Shown: in pieces, positions 17,377 to 26,607 of the stretch | Position numbering within the stretch: the stretch's first letter is position 1 | Layout of the letters: each line of letters starts with the position of its first letter | Assembly (NCBI RefSeq): GCF_004104055.1 | Contig: NZ_QOVJ01000012.1 | Span: forward strand, 1 to 64,000 | DNA from: Leeuwenhoekiella aestuarii | Lineage (GTDB): Bacteria > Bacteroidota > Bacteroidia > Flavobacteriales > Flavobacteriaceae | Direction of reading: 5' to 3' | DNA length: 64,000 nt | Notes under the pieces: generated by a model | Database searches by the model: none | What the model saw: the letters and a program-made list of their open reading frames with translations, nothing else | Told to the model about the DNA's origin: nothing | Position numbers and translations under genes: made by a program

Positions 17377-18333
17377 TTAAAGCTTATCTGCTATTTTTTT
17401 TGACAAGGCTTTAATTCGATGTTTTAAATCCTCAGGTTCTATAATCTCTGCATAATCGCCAAATGTCATATACCATCTGGCAAAACCATCCTCAATATTA
17501 CGCGGCATGAACGTCATTTCCGTTTGGGCTCCCCTATCTTTTTTTGATAGGAAACCGTAATACCTTAGTCCACTTTGTATATACTTTACAATACTTTTTT
17601 CTACCAAGATGCGAACCTGAACTGCAGGCTTTTCATTAGTGCTGTTTAAATAACTATTTAATGATTGGTGTACTTTGGTGAACAAAACTTCTCTACGTTG
17701 AATGTGTTTAATCCTGTCTGTTCGAAATTGTCTGTAATCCTTTCGTAAATGACAGTAAGCCATGATGTACCAAAAATTAGCTTCGTGAAACAAACCGACA
17801 GGCTCGATAGATCGATGGGTAGGCGTTTCCGTATCCTGAGCTAAATATGCCAAGTGCACTTGTTTTTTTTCTGCTATACTCTCAAAAAGAATTTCTAAAG
17901 CATTAGGTACATCTTTGTTAAACAATGCTTCCTGAGGCGTTATAAGTATTTGAGATTCTATAGCATTTACCCAGTCCTTATCTTCACCTTTCATTACAGA
18001 TTTCAATTTGAACATCGCTGATTCAAAATAAGACCCCAGCCCTTTGTCTGTAAACTTCTGCATAAGTTTTTCAGCAGCGACAAAACTCCCGGCTTCTTCC
18101 CGTGTGAACATAATAGGCGGTAAGCGATATCCTTCTACAATAGAATAACCTATACCCGCCTCACTTGAAATAGGAACCCCTGAAGCTTCCAGTGTTCGAA
18201 TGTCACGATAAATAGTACGAAGACTTACATCAAAACGATCTGCTAATTCTTGGGCTTTAATGATCCGTTTAGACTGTAGCTGAATGAGAATAGCTATAAT
18301 TCTATCAAATCGCTTAGGAGCTTCTACACGCAT
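17377..18333 (-). CDS. YafY/WYL-domain transcriptional regulator
   Basis: A 318-residue regulator. An N-terminal HTH_11 domain covers about residues 8-62 (AQELADRFDVSLRTIYRDIRTLEASGVPI). A WYL domain covers about 150-225 (VHLAYLAQDTETPTHRSIEPVGLFHEANFWYIMAYC). A C-terminal WCX-like extension covers about 235-318. WYL domains bind small ligands or nucleic acids and set DNA binding by the HTH. It converges on the DinB operon, a frequent pairing, so that operon is a plausible target. Length is normal for the family. Confidence 0.88.
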   Translation of the reverse strand: MRVEAPKRFDRIIAILIQLQSKRIIKAQELADRFDVSLRTIYRDIRTLEASGVPISSEAGIGYSIVEGYRLPPIMFTREEAGSFVAAEKLMQKFTDKGLGSYFESAMFKLKSVMKGEDKDWVNAIESQILITPQEALFNKDVPNALEILFESIAEKKQVHLAYLAQDTETPTHRSIEPVGLFHEANFWYIMAYCHLRKDYRQFRTDRIKHIQRREVLFTKVHQSLNSYLNSTNEKPAVQVRILVEKSIVKYIQSGLRYYGFLSKKDRGAQTEMTFMPRNIEDGFARWYMTFGDYAEIIEPEDLKHRIKALSKKIADKL

Positions 18334-18423
18334 TATGGATTAGAAATTTTTCAAAAATAGTGTTTATTACTTAAGTTTTCCTTTCCAGTTCTTTGTTATA
18401 CTTAGTTTTTACTTATTCCTATT

Positions 18424-18912
18424 TCAATGCTTCTTTTTCAAAAGTTCAGTGATCTTATTTTCTCTAGCTTTGGAGCTATAAAATTGATTAGATTCTAATA
18501 TTGATTGATGGGTAGAGTGTTTTGTAATAAACGGTATTATGTTCGATTTAATTTCTAACATACATAAATCTGTAGATGAAGTGAGTTCTTCTGAGTTGCC
18601 CCCTTCTATTTTTGGCGTTTTTATTTGAGCCATTACTAAATAGGTGTCAGCTTAAACATCACCAAGTTCAGAATCAAAATAAGATATGGTTATCTCATAA
18701 AATCCATATCCAAAAGTTTTGTATTCTAAGATGATAAAAACTGACAATTCATTTCCTAAATTCTTGAATAGCCGCTTTGAGGTTTTAGTATGTCTTCTGA
18801 AACCTTCAGAAACAAAAAAAGGATCAATTTTATCTTTGAAGATTTTATTAAATTCTTTTTCTCTATCTTTTTTTAACAGGTTTCTCAGGCATTCATTTTT
18901 AATTGAGTACAA
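18424..18912 (-). pseudogene. DUF4304-like protein split by an in-frame TAA
   Basis: The frame from ATG 18912 (MYSIKNECLRNLLKK ... DPFFVSEGFRRHTKTSKRLF) matches the start of DUF4304 proteins. It stops after YFDSELGDV at a TAA (18654-18652). The same frame continues without further stops through ADTYLVMAQIKTPKIEGG to 18424, making a 162-codon unit of the expected DUF4304 size. A single base change therefore split it, and the short downstream frame from 18633 is not an independent gene. Function of the family is unknown. An in-frame stop is less likely than an indel to be a base-call artefact. Confidence 0.7.
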
Positions 18913-18930
18913 CGGTAAGTATTTTATTTT

Positions 18931-20007
18931 TCAAAACCTTTTATCAAATGACTTTCCGTTAAATTTATAAACTCCTCCATCTTCCATTCCAAAAAGTAAG
19001 GTTTTGTTTTTATCCAAGTATATATCCCAAATTATTTGTGATTTTTGTCCTTCATCGATTGTGAAATTTGTCAAAGATTCTCCATTATATTTCCAAACTC
19101 CTGAATCTCTATCTGCAAACCAAATATTCCCTTCATTATCTTCCTCAATTGCAAAAACGGATTGAAGTCCCGTATTTTTATTGGTTTGACCATTTTGGAT
19201 GTTAGATCTAAACTCTTTCATTGGAATTAATTTACCTTGTTCCTTTGAAAAGTGTATTGTGAAATCTCCACTTTTAAGGATTACACCAATTCCGTTATTT
19301 CCTATCCAAATTCGTCCTTTTGAATCTGCTAATACACTTCGTATATGAATTTGTTCATTATCCTCAAGGTTTAATTTTTCATGCTCATAAACATCTACTA
19401 TTTCCCCATCGTAACTAAATAATGCAGAGTAGGTTGCAATCCAAACCCGTTCTTCTTTATCAATTGAGATACCAGTTACGCCAAATGAGTTATATGGGTC
19501 AATATTCTCAGGCTTTGGAAAGACTAAGTAATTCAAATTTATTCCGTCAAAACGGCTTATACCTTCTTCTTCTCCCGCATAAAACCATAAATTTCCAGTT
19601 GTAGTATTCCAGTCAAATTTTGGAGCATTAAACTGAGTTGCATAACTTGTGAATTTACCTTCATTATAACCATTCACACCTCTTGCTGTTGCAATCCAGA
19701 TTATTCCGTTTTTATCTTCTTGAATTGAACGGATTTGGTTGTCCTGTAAACCGTCATTAGTTGTAAAGTATTTAAATGTATTTCCATCATATTTGCATAC
19801 TCCTTCATTATGACTTCCAAACCAATAATTGCCTTTACTGTCTTGAAAAATGGCGCGTATACCCGAAGTAAATTTTAAAATGTCGGTTTGTGAGGTATTT
19901 ACCCATTCTTGACTAATTACTTCATTTTCGGTTGATTTCTTTTCAAAGCAAGAAAAGTTTAGCGTCAATATGATTATTAAGTAGATCAATTTACTTTTTC
20001 TGTTCAT
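18931..20007 (-). CDS. Two-component-regulator-propeller lipoprotein
   Basis: A 358-residue lipoprotein (signal LIYLIIILTLNFSC, lipobox Cys). It carries about five to six beta-propeller blades of the Reg_prop type: SKGNYWFGSHNEGVCKYDG, KNGIIWIATARGVNGY, KEERVWIATYSALFSYDG, SKGRIWIGNNGIG and NEGNIWFADRDSGVWKYNG. In hybrid two-component sensors such propellers form the periplasmic glycan-sensing half. Here there is no histidine kinase or membrane domain. It may be a stand-alone binding protein at the cell surface. The start codon has TTT-rich sequence before it, and no partner gene is evident. Confidence 0.8.
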   Translation of the reverse strand: MNRKSKLIYLIIILTLNFSCFEKKSTENEVISQEWVNTSQTDILKFTSGIRAIFQDSKGNYWFGSHNEGVCKYDGNTFKYFTTNDGLQDNQIRSIQEDKNGIIWIATARGVNGYNEGKFTSYATQFNAPKFDWNTTTGNLWFYAGEEEGISRFDGINLNYLVFPKPENIDPYNSFGVTGISIDKEERVWIATYSALFSYDGEIVDVYEHEKLNLEDNEQIHIRSVLADSKGRIWIGNNGIGVILKSGDFTIHFSKEQGKLIPMKEFRSNIQNGQTNKNTGLQSVFAIEEDNEGNIWFADRDSGVWKYNGESLTNFTIDEGQKSQIIWDIYLDKNKTLLFGMEDGGVYKFNGKSFDKRF

Positions 20008-20231
20008 TTAAATTTTTACTAATGGCTCACAACAAGTTTTATAAAAAATGTTATATGCTAAAAGTCTGTAAGATAGAAAAAGAAAACAAGGTTAGGAATG
20101 CCCATTAGACTTTCCGATAAGCACTCATCTATCGATTGTTTTTAAACGGTGGATGCACTGGCATTTTCCCTTTTCTTGCTTTCAGTCGTTACAGACTTGC
20201 GAGACTTATAAAAAAATAGAAAAGAAGAAAT

Positions 20232-21143
20232 TTAATTAAAGGTTTGTCTAAATTCTAAAGGCGATTGATTGGTTTTAATCTTAAATAATTTACTGAACGA
20301 TTGTGAATGTTCAAAGCCTAATTCATATGCGATTTCGCCTACCGTTAATTCTGTGGTTGCTAGTCTTTCTTTGGCTTTTTCAATTAACATATCGTGAATG
20401 TGCTGTTGGGTGCTTTGTCCGGTTAGGGTTTTAAGCAAACGGCTTAGATAACTTACAGAAACATTCAATTCCTCAGAAATATACTGAACAGTTGGCAACC
20501 CTTTTTGAGTTAGGGCAACATCCCTGAAGTAATCCAACATTAATTTTTCAAACCTCTCAAGAATTTGATGATTGACTTTTTTGTGTTTGAGGAATTGACG
20601 ATGATAGAAACGGTCGGCATAATTCAATAGTGTTTCTAAATGGGCTATGATGATATCCTGGCTAAAATTGTCAATGTTTGCGTGATACTCTTGCTGAATA
20701 TGTTCAATAATTCCGACAATCGTTTTTTCTTCTTTCTCTGAAATCATCAATGCTTCATTTGCCGAATACTCAAAATACTCGTACTGCTTGATTTTATTTG
20801 CCAATACAGTATTCCAAAAAAAATCGGGATGAACAAGTAACACCCACCCTGATTGTTTTAATGCTTCATTTTTCTCTTTGGAAATATTAAAAATCTGATT
20901 GGGTGACATAAATGACATAATGCCCTCATCATAATAATATTGGCCTTGCCCATAATTAACCTTGCCTTTACTCAAAACTCTTTTAAGAGCTATCACATAA
21001 AAATCCAACGCTAAATTCATGGGTTCATCAGCATGCCAGTGTTGAACATCTTCAACATCAATAACACTAATTAAATGATGTTCAGGCTTGGGTAAACCCC
21101 TGTATTGATGAAATTCGGGTATGGTTTTAATGTGCTTTGTCAT
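20232..21143 (-). CDS. AraC family transcriptional regulator
   Basis: A 303-residue regulator. The N-terminal half (about 10-170) is a cupin-like ligand domain (HHLISVIDVEDVQHWHADEP). The C-terminal half holds two helix-turn-helix motifs: VQYISEELNVSVSYLSRLLKTLTG and TVGEIAYELGFEHSQSFSKLFK. It starts one base after the stop of the upstream oxidoreductase gene, so the two are co-transcribed, and the regulator probably controls that operon. Ligand unknown. Confidence 0.9.
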   Translation of the reverse strand: MTKHIKTIPEFHQYRGLPKPEHHLISVIDVEDVQHWHADEPMNLALDFYVIALKRVLSKGKVNYGQGQYYYDEGIMSFMSPNQIFNISKEKNEALKQSGWVLLVHPDFFWNTVLANKIKQYEYFEYSANEALMISEKEEKTIVGIIEHIQQEYHANIDNFSQDIIIAHLETLLNYADRFYHRQFLKHKKVNHQILERFEKLMLDYFRDVALTQKGLPTVQYISEELNVSVSYLSRLLKTLTGQSTQQHIHDMLIEKAKERLATTELTVGEIAYELGFEHSQSFSKLFKIKTNQSPLEFRQTFN

Positions 21144-21144
21144 T

Positions 21145-22113
21145 TTAATTTTCTTTTCTCACTTCTACTATAAATTTTCCACGAACGTGTCCGGTTTCAC
21201 TTTCCTCGTGTGCTTCGGCAACTTGTTCTAAAGCATACACATTGCCCAGAGTCACTTTTACGTTACCTTCATTAAACCACTGTGTAAATTGATTGAGCCA
21301 TGAGAGATGATTGATTTGTGCAGCAAGAAATTCTCCTTTGACATTCTTGTCCTCCATTGCTTTTTCAACTGTTTCATCAAAAGGGAAGTCCACATTGGCA
21401 CTAATAAAAATTCCGCCTTCTTTTAATATGCTTATACTCTTTAAACGCTCCTTATTATCCCTAACTGATGAAGCTTCAAATACAATATCAATATCTTGCA
21501 ATAACGCTTCAAATGATTCTGTCTTATAGTCGATCACTTCATCTGCGCCAAGTTGCTTTACAAATTCCTGATTATCTGTAGAAGCGCTACCAATAACATA
21601 AGCACCTTTTATTTTTGCAAATTGCACGGCAAAATTTCCGACACTTCCTGATGCACCTTGAATAAAAATACGTTGCCCTGCTTTCAGTTTTCCAAGGTCA
21701 AAAATTGAATTCGCTGCTACAAGTCCCGTTAAAGGAACTGCAGCTGCCTCATTAAAAGAAAGACTTTTAGGTTTCAACGCAAATTGGCTTGCTTTTGCTG
21801 CTACATATTCGGCATAGCTGCCGTTACCTGGAAAATTAGGAACGCCATATACTTCATCGCCTTTTTTAAAGTTTGTAACGTTGCTGCCCATTTTTTCTAC
21901 AACCCCTGATGCGTCCCAACCTAAAATCAAGGGCAGCTTTAAATAAGGTCGCAATACAGCGTTACCGCCTTCACGAACAACCCTGTCCACAGGATTTATA
22001 CCGCTTGCATAAACCTTTACTAAAATTTCATCTGCTGCTGGTACGGGACGTTCTATTTCTTCTATTTTCAATACATCCGTTCCGCCAAATTCGTTGATTA
22101 CTACTGCTTTCAT
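21145..22113 (-). CDS. NADP-dependent quinone oxidoreductase-like MDR protein
   Basis: A 322-residue medium-chain dehydrogenase/reductase. The N-terminal GroES-like domain (MKAVVINEFGGTDVLKIEEIERP) is followed by a Rossmann fold with the nucleotide loop GASGSVGNFAVQFAK at about residues 150-165. The catalytic-zinc Cys and His of classical alcohol dehydrogenases are not apparent, which fits the zeta-crystallin/QOR-like branch that reduces quinones or enones. It is first in an operon with the AraC regulator. An imperfect inverted repeat (TAGCC ... GGCTA, about 22164-22192) upstream could be an operator. Confidence 0.88.
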   Translation of the reverse strand: MKAVVINEFGGTDVLKIEEIERPVPAADEILVKVYASGINPVDRVVREGGNAVLRPYLKLPLILGWDASGVVEKMGSNVTNFKKGDEVYGVPNFPGNGSYAEYVAAKASQFALKPKSLSFNEAAAVPLTGLVAANSIFDLGKLKAGQRIFIQGASGSVGNFAVQFAKIKGAYVIGSASTDNQEFVKQLGADEVIDYKTESFEALLQDIDIVFEASSVRDNKERLKSISILKEGGIFISANVDFPFDETVEKAMEDKNVKGEFLAAQINHLSWLNQFTQWFNEGNVKVTLGNVYALEQVAEAHEESETGHVRGKFIVEVRKEN

Positions 22114-22265
22114 GTTTCTGTATTTTATTAATACAAAGTTGAGCAGAAGGAAGAAATCTGATGTAGCCGAAATTGACTTTGTTGTAGGCTAAAATGAAGT
22201 TCGTTTGTAAAAACTAAAATTAATTTTAGTACAAGAGGGGCCGGCGGGCTTTTGCTTAATGGTTT

Positions 22266-22296
22266 GTGCATGGTGAATATCCCGAAGGGTATGCAC
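22266..22296. other. Stem-loop with CCCGAAGGG core
   Basis: GTGCAT and ATGCAC flank a CCCGAAGGG mini-hairpin. The element overlaps the extreme 3' end of the nitrilase remnant. Its reverse complement shares ACCCTTCGGGAT with the hairpin at 82-124. Confidence 0.45.
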
Positions 22297-23035
22297 TATA
22301 TACCTTGCTGAAAATAGTTATTGTTTTCCTGTACCAGTTCAATTTCTTCAGTTTTTAGATCGTAAATCAAAAGTCCTTGATTTGCTTTATCAAGGTGTCC
22401 TATTAATTCTCCCTTTTATTCCAAACAGAACTTAATCCATTAGCGACAAAATTATCGCTATAACCCATAGCGTTACACATTAGAATTGGTGTTGCAAATT
22501 CTTTGGCTATTAAGGGAAAATATTTACACGCCTTATCCGTTCCTCTGTTTGATTTTGAAACACTTGCAATATACAAATCAGCATTATTTTCTTTTGCTTT
22601 CACAAAATGTTCTCGTTGAAGTGTTTCATTACAAATTCCAAGAGCGATATTTTTATCTTTAGAGAGGGTTGGTTATTACTGCTTACAAAATAGGGTAGTT
22701 CATCAAAATGAAGTAAACGCTTGGAATAAGTTATTCGCTCATCATTTGGTTGAAAAATCAACATACTAATATTTATTCCATCCGATGCCTTTGTTGGCAT
22801 ACCAATTCTTATTTGGTTTTCATCAGATAAATTTTGAAATGGATCAAAAATGCTATCATATATCTGTTGCAAACTCATGTGCCAACTTAGGCTCATAGTT
22901 GATAATCGAAAGTTCTGGAAACACAATCAGGTCAGATTTCAAATCAATTGCACGCTCAACTAATTCTAAATGGTTTTGTATGTTCTTAATTAAATTTCCT
23001 TTTTCAAATTTAGTTTGCGCAAGACTAATTTTCAT
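22296..23035 (-). pseudogene. Carbon-nitrogen hydrolase (nitrilase family), three frameshifts
   Basis: Joined across frames, the minus strand reads as one nitrilase-fold enzyme. It starts at 23035 with MKISLAQTKFEKGNLIKNIQ and SDLIVFPELSI (the Glu of the catalytic set). The frame changes near 22870 into IYDSIFDPFQNLSDENQIRIGMPT. It changes again near 22650 into the nucleophile motif ALGICNET (Cys), then FVKAKENNADLYIASVS. A third change near 22418 leads to GELIGHLDKANQGLLIYDL and the stop at 22296. Total length would be about 245 residues, normal for the family. Three independent indels make it a true pseudogene. Substrate unknown. Confidence 0.8.
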
Positions 23036-23221
23036 TTCTTGAGTTTAGTTTGTATTAATTACACCAACGTGTTATACCACTACTAAATATAAAGATATTC
23101 TGTCAAAACTTACGGGATATCAATACTTTTTGTTGTTTGTATCCATTTAGAAAAACACTGATTTTATATAACATACAGAACCATAAAGCGCACCCGCCTG
23201 TTTAAAGAACCACACCTCTAC

Positions 23222-23565
23222 CCTATTACAATTTCAGATCCCTTTGAACCGACGAGTATACCTTTTTACCCATCAGAAAAAGCTGTATTAGCATGGAGAC
23301 CCGAAAAGTACTGACTAAGATGTTTCCTTTTGAAGCTGATCATCTTCTTAAACTCGAAGCAGCTCATTCTCAAACTGGCGTATATGTGAACAGTGATCTT
23401 ACCGCAGGTTTAAGCATTGGTGGTAAAATTGCCGAAGCCGCTTTCACCTGAACTGAATGAAGGTATGAAAATGGCACAAACCTCCAAAGCTGTTTCAGAT
23501 TCTATCAAACTAGTGGCCTTTACCCGCTTTGGATGGCAATGGGTAAATCTGGAATTTCTTTTTGA
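23222..23565 (+). pseudogene. Remnant resembling a vanadium haloperoxidase/PAP2-type gene
   Basis: Fragments in different plus-strand frames line up in order: PITISDPFEPTSIPFYPSEKAVLA (from 23222), then KVLTKMFPFEADHLLKL and TGVYVNSDLTAGLSIGGKIA (frame from 23293). A further frame follows with NEGMKMAQTSKAVSD. The PSE...A motif followed by a Y.NSD.TAG segment recalls the PSGH and histidine-containing phosphate-binding motifs of PAP2/haloperoxidase proteins, in degraded form. The catalytic His and Arg residues are not all present. Assignment is by pattern only and is tentative. Confidence 0.4.
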
Positions 23566-23649
23566 ATTTCTTATTCTTTTGACCTCGGTATAAAAGATAA
23601 ACTCTTAAAATTATATTTTCTAGAATTATACGTCTACCCTGCTGGAAAC

Positions 23650-23829
23650 TCAATCCTTACGATTGTTTCGTTTTCGTTTCCAGAGAATATAACCTACGAT
23701 AAGAATTATGGGAAGTATTACAAAAACAATTACATCAAAAGGATCATTAAAATCCACAGGAAGATTATCATCAGGATTCTGAGTTCCCTGAGGTAATTGG
23801 TATAAAGCAAAAAACAGTTTTGTCAGCAT
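23650..23829 (-). CDS. Small single-pass membrane protein
   Basis: ATG at 23829 opens a 59-residue frame: MLTKLFFALYQLPQGTQNPD, a short acidic stretch (DDNLPVDFNDPFD), a hydrophobic helix (VIVFVILPIILIVGYILW, about residues 33-50) and a basic tail KRKRNNRKD. The positive-inside rule puts the tail in the cytoplasm. Very similar short proteins with a PVDF-NPFDV motif before one helix are widespread in Flavobacteriia, to my recollection, and have no assigned function. It lies opposite the haloperoxidase-like remnant. The codon pattern and intact frame in an otherwise decayed stretch suggest a real gene. Confidence 0.6.
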   Translation of the reverse strand: MLTKLFFALYQLPQGTQNPDDNLPVDFNDPFDVIVFVILPIILIVGYILWKRKRNNRKD

Positions 23830-24443
23830 AGCCTGAAATTAAAACTTTTACCAATAGAGCGGTATTAAAGAAAACACAAACTTAAAAAGAGTAACTCAGA
23901 TCAAACCAATTTCCTTTCCTGCTCTTTATCTCCCTATTTCACCTAAAATTCTTTCCTAAAAAAATAAGCCCTTTTAAATATGTCCACTGATATGTGGTTA
24001 GTCGGGTTAGCAGATAACTCAACAATGTCCTCCCCCATATTTCTTGTCTCTATGTGATTCAATGTTTGATCCATTCACTGAATATCATTAATTATTTTAA
24101 AAAGAACATTAAGATTAATAGTATTTGGCCGTCTTTGATAAATTATGTGATAGACCAAACTAGAATTGCATACTCTATCTAATCCCCCTTAAAGATTCTA
24201 GGAAAAACAGCAACTAACTATTTCAATTTCTTCTATTATATTCTATCGGGATAGCTATCAACCTACTGCCACAATCTGATAAGCGTGTAATAAATCATTA
24301 AAATAAGAGAGCCTAAATCCGATGACTCAAGCTCCCTTCAAAATAAAATCAACATGAGTTAAAAGTCTTTATTTAAAGGCTAATTCAAATAAATTAATTA
24401 ATGATATGCTGGTTTTCTTTCGCCAGAGAATATTTCTCAAAAT
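23830..24443. repeat. Intergenic region with a degenerate repeat copy
   Basis: No gene was seen. The stretch at about 24000-24095 resembles 40915-41015: both run through a GTGG-TA motif and TCCTCC to ATTTC(C/T)TGT and ATTCAATG(C/T)TTGAT, then a TTCAC(C/T)GAAT element. The match is imperfect and the two may be old copies of one intergenic element. A third, shorter relative lies at 37086-37121. Confidence 0.35.
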
Positions 24444-26576
24444 TTAATTTCTAAACTGTCCTAAACCTTCTTTGAGCCAGTTTAGGTACGACTCCACATC
24501 AGGATCATAAGCTGTGGGAATGTTTAAATTCTCTCCTTCATTATTGATCAATACATAATACGGCTGTGCATTTGCCTTATAGTGTTTGATTTGAAAATCA
24601 CTCCATTTATTCCCTATGGTCGTGATTTTCTTACCGGTGGTTTCAGAAATATACTGCTCCGCTTCAGGAAGCTCTTTTTTATCGTCCACGTAAAGTGATA
24701 TCAACACCAACTCATCTCGCAGCACCTGCTGAACCTTAGGTTCAGGCCATACCCGCTCTTCCATCTTGCGGCAGTTTACACAGGCATAGCCCGTAAAATC
24801 AAGCATCACCGGCTTGTTCACCTTTTTGGCATAGGCCATCCCGGCTTCATAATCTTTAAACGTAATCAGATCTAGAGGCCCTAATTCTGCTTGATCAGGA
24901 AGCTCTATAGAAGTGCTCGCAACCCCTTTGCTATTCCCTACACCGTACGGAGACTCGCTATACTGCGTGGGTGGTGGGAAACCACTAATCCATTGCAGGG
25001 GCGCTCCCCACAGACCCGGAATCATATACACCACAAAGGCTAATACAAAAAGGCCCAAGCCGAGCCTTCCTACCGAGATATGCGGTAAAGGACTATCGTG
25101 CGGTAACGTAATCTTTCCGAAGAGATAAAACGCCAAAACTCCAAAAATTGCAATCCAGATCGCTAAAAATGTCTCGCGTTCTAATAGATGTAATTGCAGC
25201 ACCAAATCGGCATTGCTTAAAAATTTAAAGGCAAAGGCAAGCTCTAAAAAGCCTAAAACCACTTTGACCGTATTGAGCCAGCCACCAGACTTAGGTAACG
25301 AGTTTAACCAACCGGGAAAAGCGGCAAACAAGGCAAAGGGTAACGCAATCGCCAGCGAAAAGCCCAACATCCCCACAATTGGGGCTATCCCGCCCTTTGA
25401 CGCTGATTCTACCAGCAGAGTGCCCACAATGGGACCAGTGCACGAAAACGAAACAATGGCCAGAGCAAGCGCCATAAAAAAGATGCCGATAAGGCCACCG
25501 CGGTCTGCCTGTGAATCAATTTTGGTAGCCCACGAACTGGGAAGCACCAGTTCAAAAGCACCCAGAAAGGAACAAGCAAAAAAGACCAACAAGGTAAAAA
25601 AGACCAAATTAAAGACCACATTTGTAGAGAGCGCATTGAGCGAATCGGCACCAAAGATCGTAGTCACCGCAGAACCCAGCACCACATAAATCACGATGAT
25701 AAAAAGGCCGTAGAGCAACGCATTTTTAATCCCGCTGGCACGGGTTTTACTCTGTTTGGTGAAAAAGCTTACCGTCATAGGTATCATCGGGAAGACGCAA
25801 GGCGTGAGCAAAGCTGCAAAACCTCCCAGAAAACTTAGAATAAAAATCGTGAGTAAACCCCGGGATTCTTCAGTCTGATTACCGCCAGATGTAAAATTTT
25901 CTGATTTCGATTGAATATTCGTTGAAGTTTGAAAGGTATCAAGGGAGTCGTTTTGTTTTTCGGTCTCCTTAATTGCTGCTTGCTGATTTGAGGTGGTATC
26001 CAAATTAGCCTGAGCATCTGCCTGGTTGTCAAATTCTTCTTCCCTTGGGGCGGGATTCGAAGGCTTTATAGTTTCTTTAACGGCTTGTTGAGTTTCAGGA
26101 GCTGCTTTGGCTGGCTGTTCCGGTTCCTGGTTTAGTAGAAATTCAAGTGCTTTACCTTCCGGCGGAAGACAACTTTCATCATTACAAACCATATAGTTCA
26201 TAACCGCATTTATTGTAAATACATTGGGGGTTTTGCGTAGTATTTTTTGGGTGAAAAGCACTTCATCTTCAAAATACTTGATCCGCATTTCAAAAACCGG
26301 GTCGTCAACTTCTTTTCCCTTAGGTTCTTTAACAACACCGTTAAGCTCATAGTTTTCAGACGCCTCAAATTCAAAAGATGTAGGAATCGGTCCTCCTTCG
26401 GGTACCTGCTGGGCATAAAGATGCCAACCCGCTTCAAGCTGAACTTTTATCTGTAATTCGTATTCTCCTTGCTTCTTTTGCACAACTGCCGTTTCAAAGG
26501 ACACCGGATCATAAATCTGTGCATTTAGACTTTGAAGGCTGAAGCTTATGCTCAATAGGAATAAGAAGACTCTCAT
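24444..26576 (-). CDS. dsbD: Thiol:disulfide interchange protein DsbD
   Basis: A 710-residue inner-membrane electron carrier that passes reducing power from cytosolic thioredoxin to periplasmic partners. It has a signal peptide (MRVFLFLLSISFSLQSLNA), a DsbD-alpha domain (about 22-150), and a Gln/Glu-rich linker (about 150-240). A transmembrane beta domain follows (about 245-540) with the paired cysteines in LTPCVFPMIPM and FSCTGPIVG. The C-terminal thioredoxin domain (about 580-705) has the site GYACVNCRKM. All expected cysteines are present. It is the last gene of the SusCD locus beginning at 35022, 31 bases after the hydrolase. That suggests it recharges the TlpA protein encoded two genes upstream. 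Confidence 0.92.
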   Translation of the reverse strand: MRVFLFLLSISFSLQSLNAQIYDPVSFETAVVQKKQGEYELQIKVQLEAGWHLYAQQVPEGGPIPTSFEFEASENYELNGVVKEPKGKEVDDPVFEMRIKYFEDEVLFTQKILRKTPNVFTINAVMNYMVCNDESCLPPEGKALEFLLNQEPEQPAKAAPETQQAVKETIKPSNPAPREEEFDNQADAQANLDTTSNQQAAIKETEKQNDSLDTFQTSTNIQSKSENFTSGGNQTEESRGLLTIFILSFLGGFAALLTPCVFPMIPMTVSFFTKQSKTRASGIKNALLYGLFIIVIYVVLGSAVTTIFGADSLNALSTNVVFNLVFFTLLVFFACSFLGAFELVLPSSWATKIDSQADRGGLIGIFFMALALAIVSFSCTGPIVGTLLVESASKGGIAPIVGMLGFSLAIALPFALFAAFPGWLNSLPKSGGWLNTVKVVLGFLELAFAFKFLSNADLVLQLHLLERETFLAIWIAIFGVLAFYLFGKITLPHDSPLPHISVGRLGLGLFVLAFVVYMIPGLWGAPLQWISGFPPPTQYSESPYGVGNSKGVASTSIELPDQAELGPLDLITFKDYEAGMAYAKKVNKPVMLDFTGYACVNCRKMEERVWPEPKVQQVLRDELVLISLYVDDKKELPEAEQYISETTGKKITTIGNKWSDFQIKHYKANAQPYYVLINNEGENLNIPTAYDPDVESYLNWLKEGLGQFRN

Positions 26577-26607
26577 TTATCTGTTTTTTTTACGAGTTAG
26601 TTGTATC

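Noticed and set aside
18719-18970. 83-codon plus-strand ORF opposite the DUF4304-like gene
   Set aside because: It is antisense to a frame with recognisable family sequence and has no features of its own.
25213-25689. 158-codon plus-strand ORF inside dsbD
   Set aside because: It is antisense to the transmembrane domain of DsbD. Its Lys/Ala-rich composition is the expected mirror of a hydrophobic gene.
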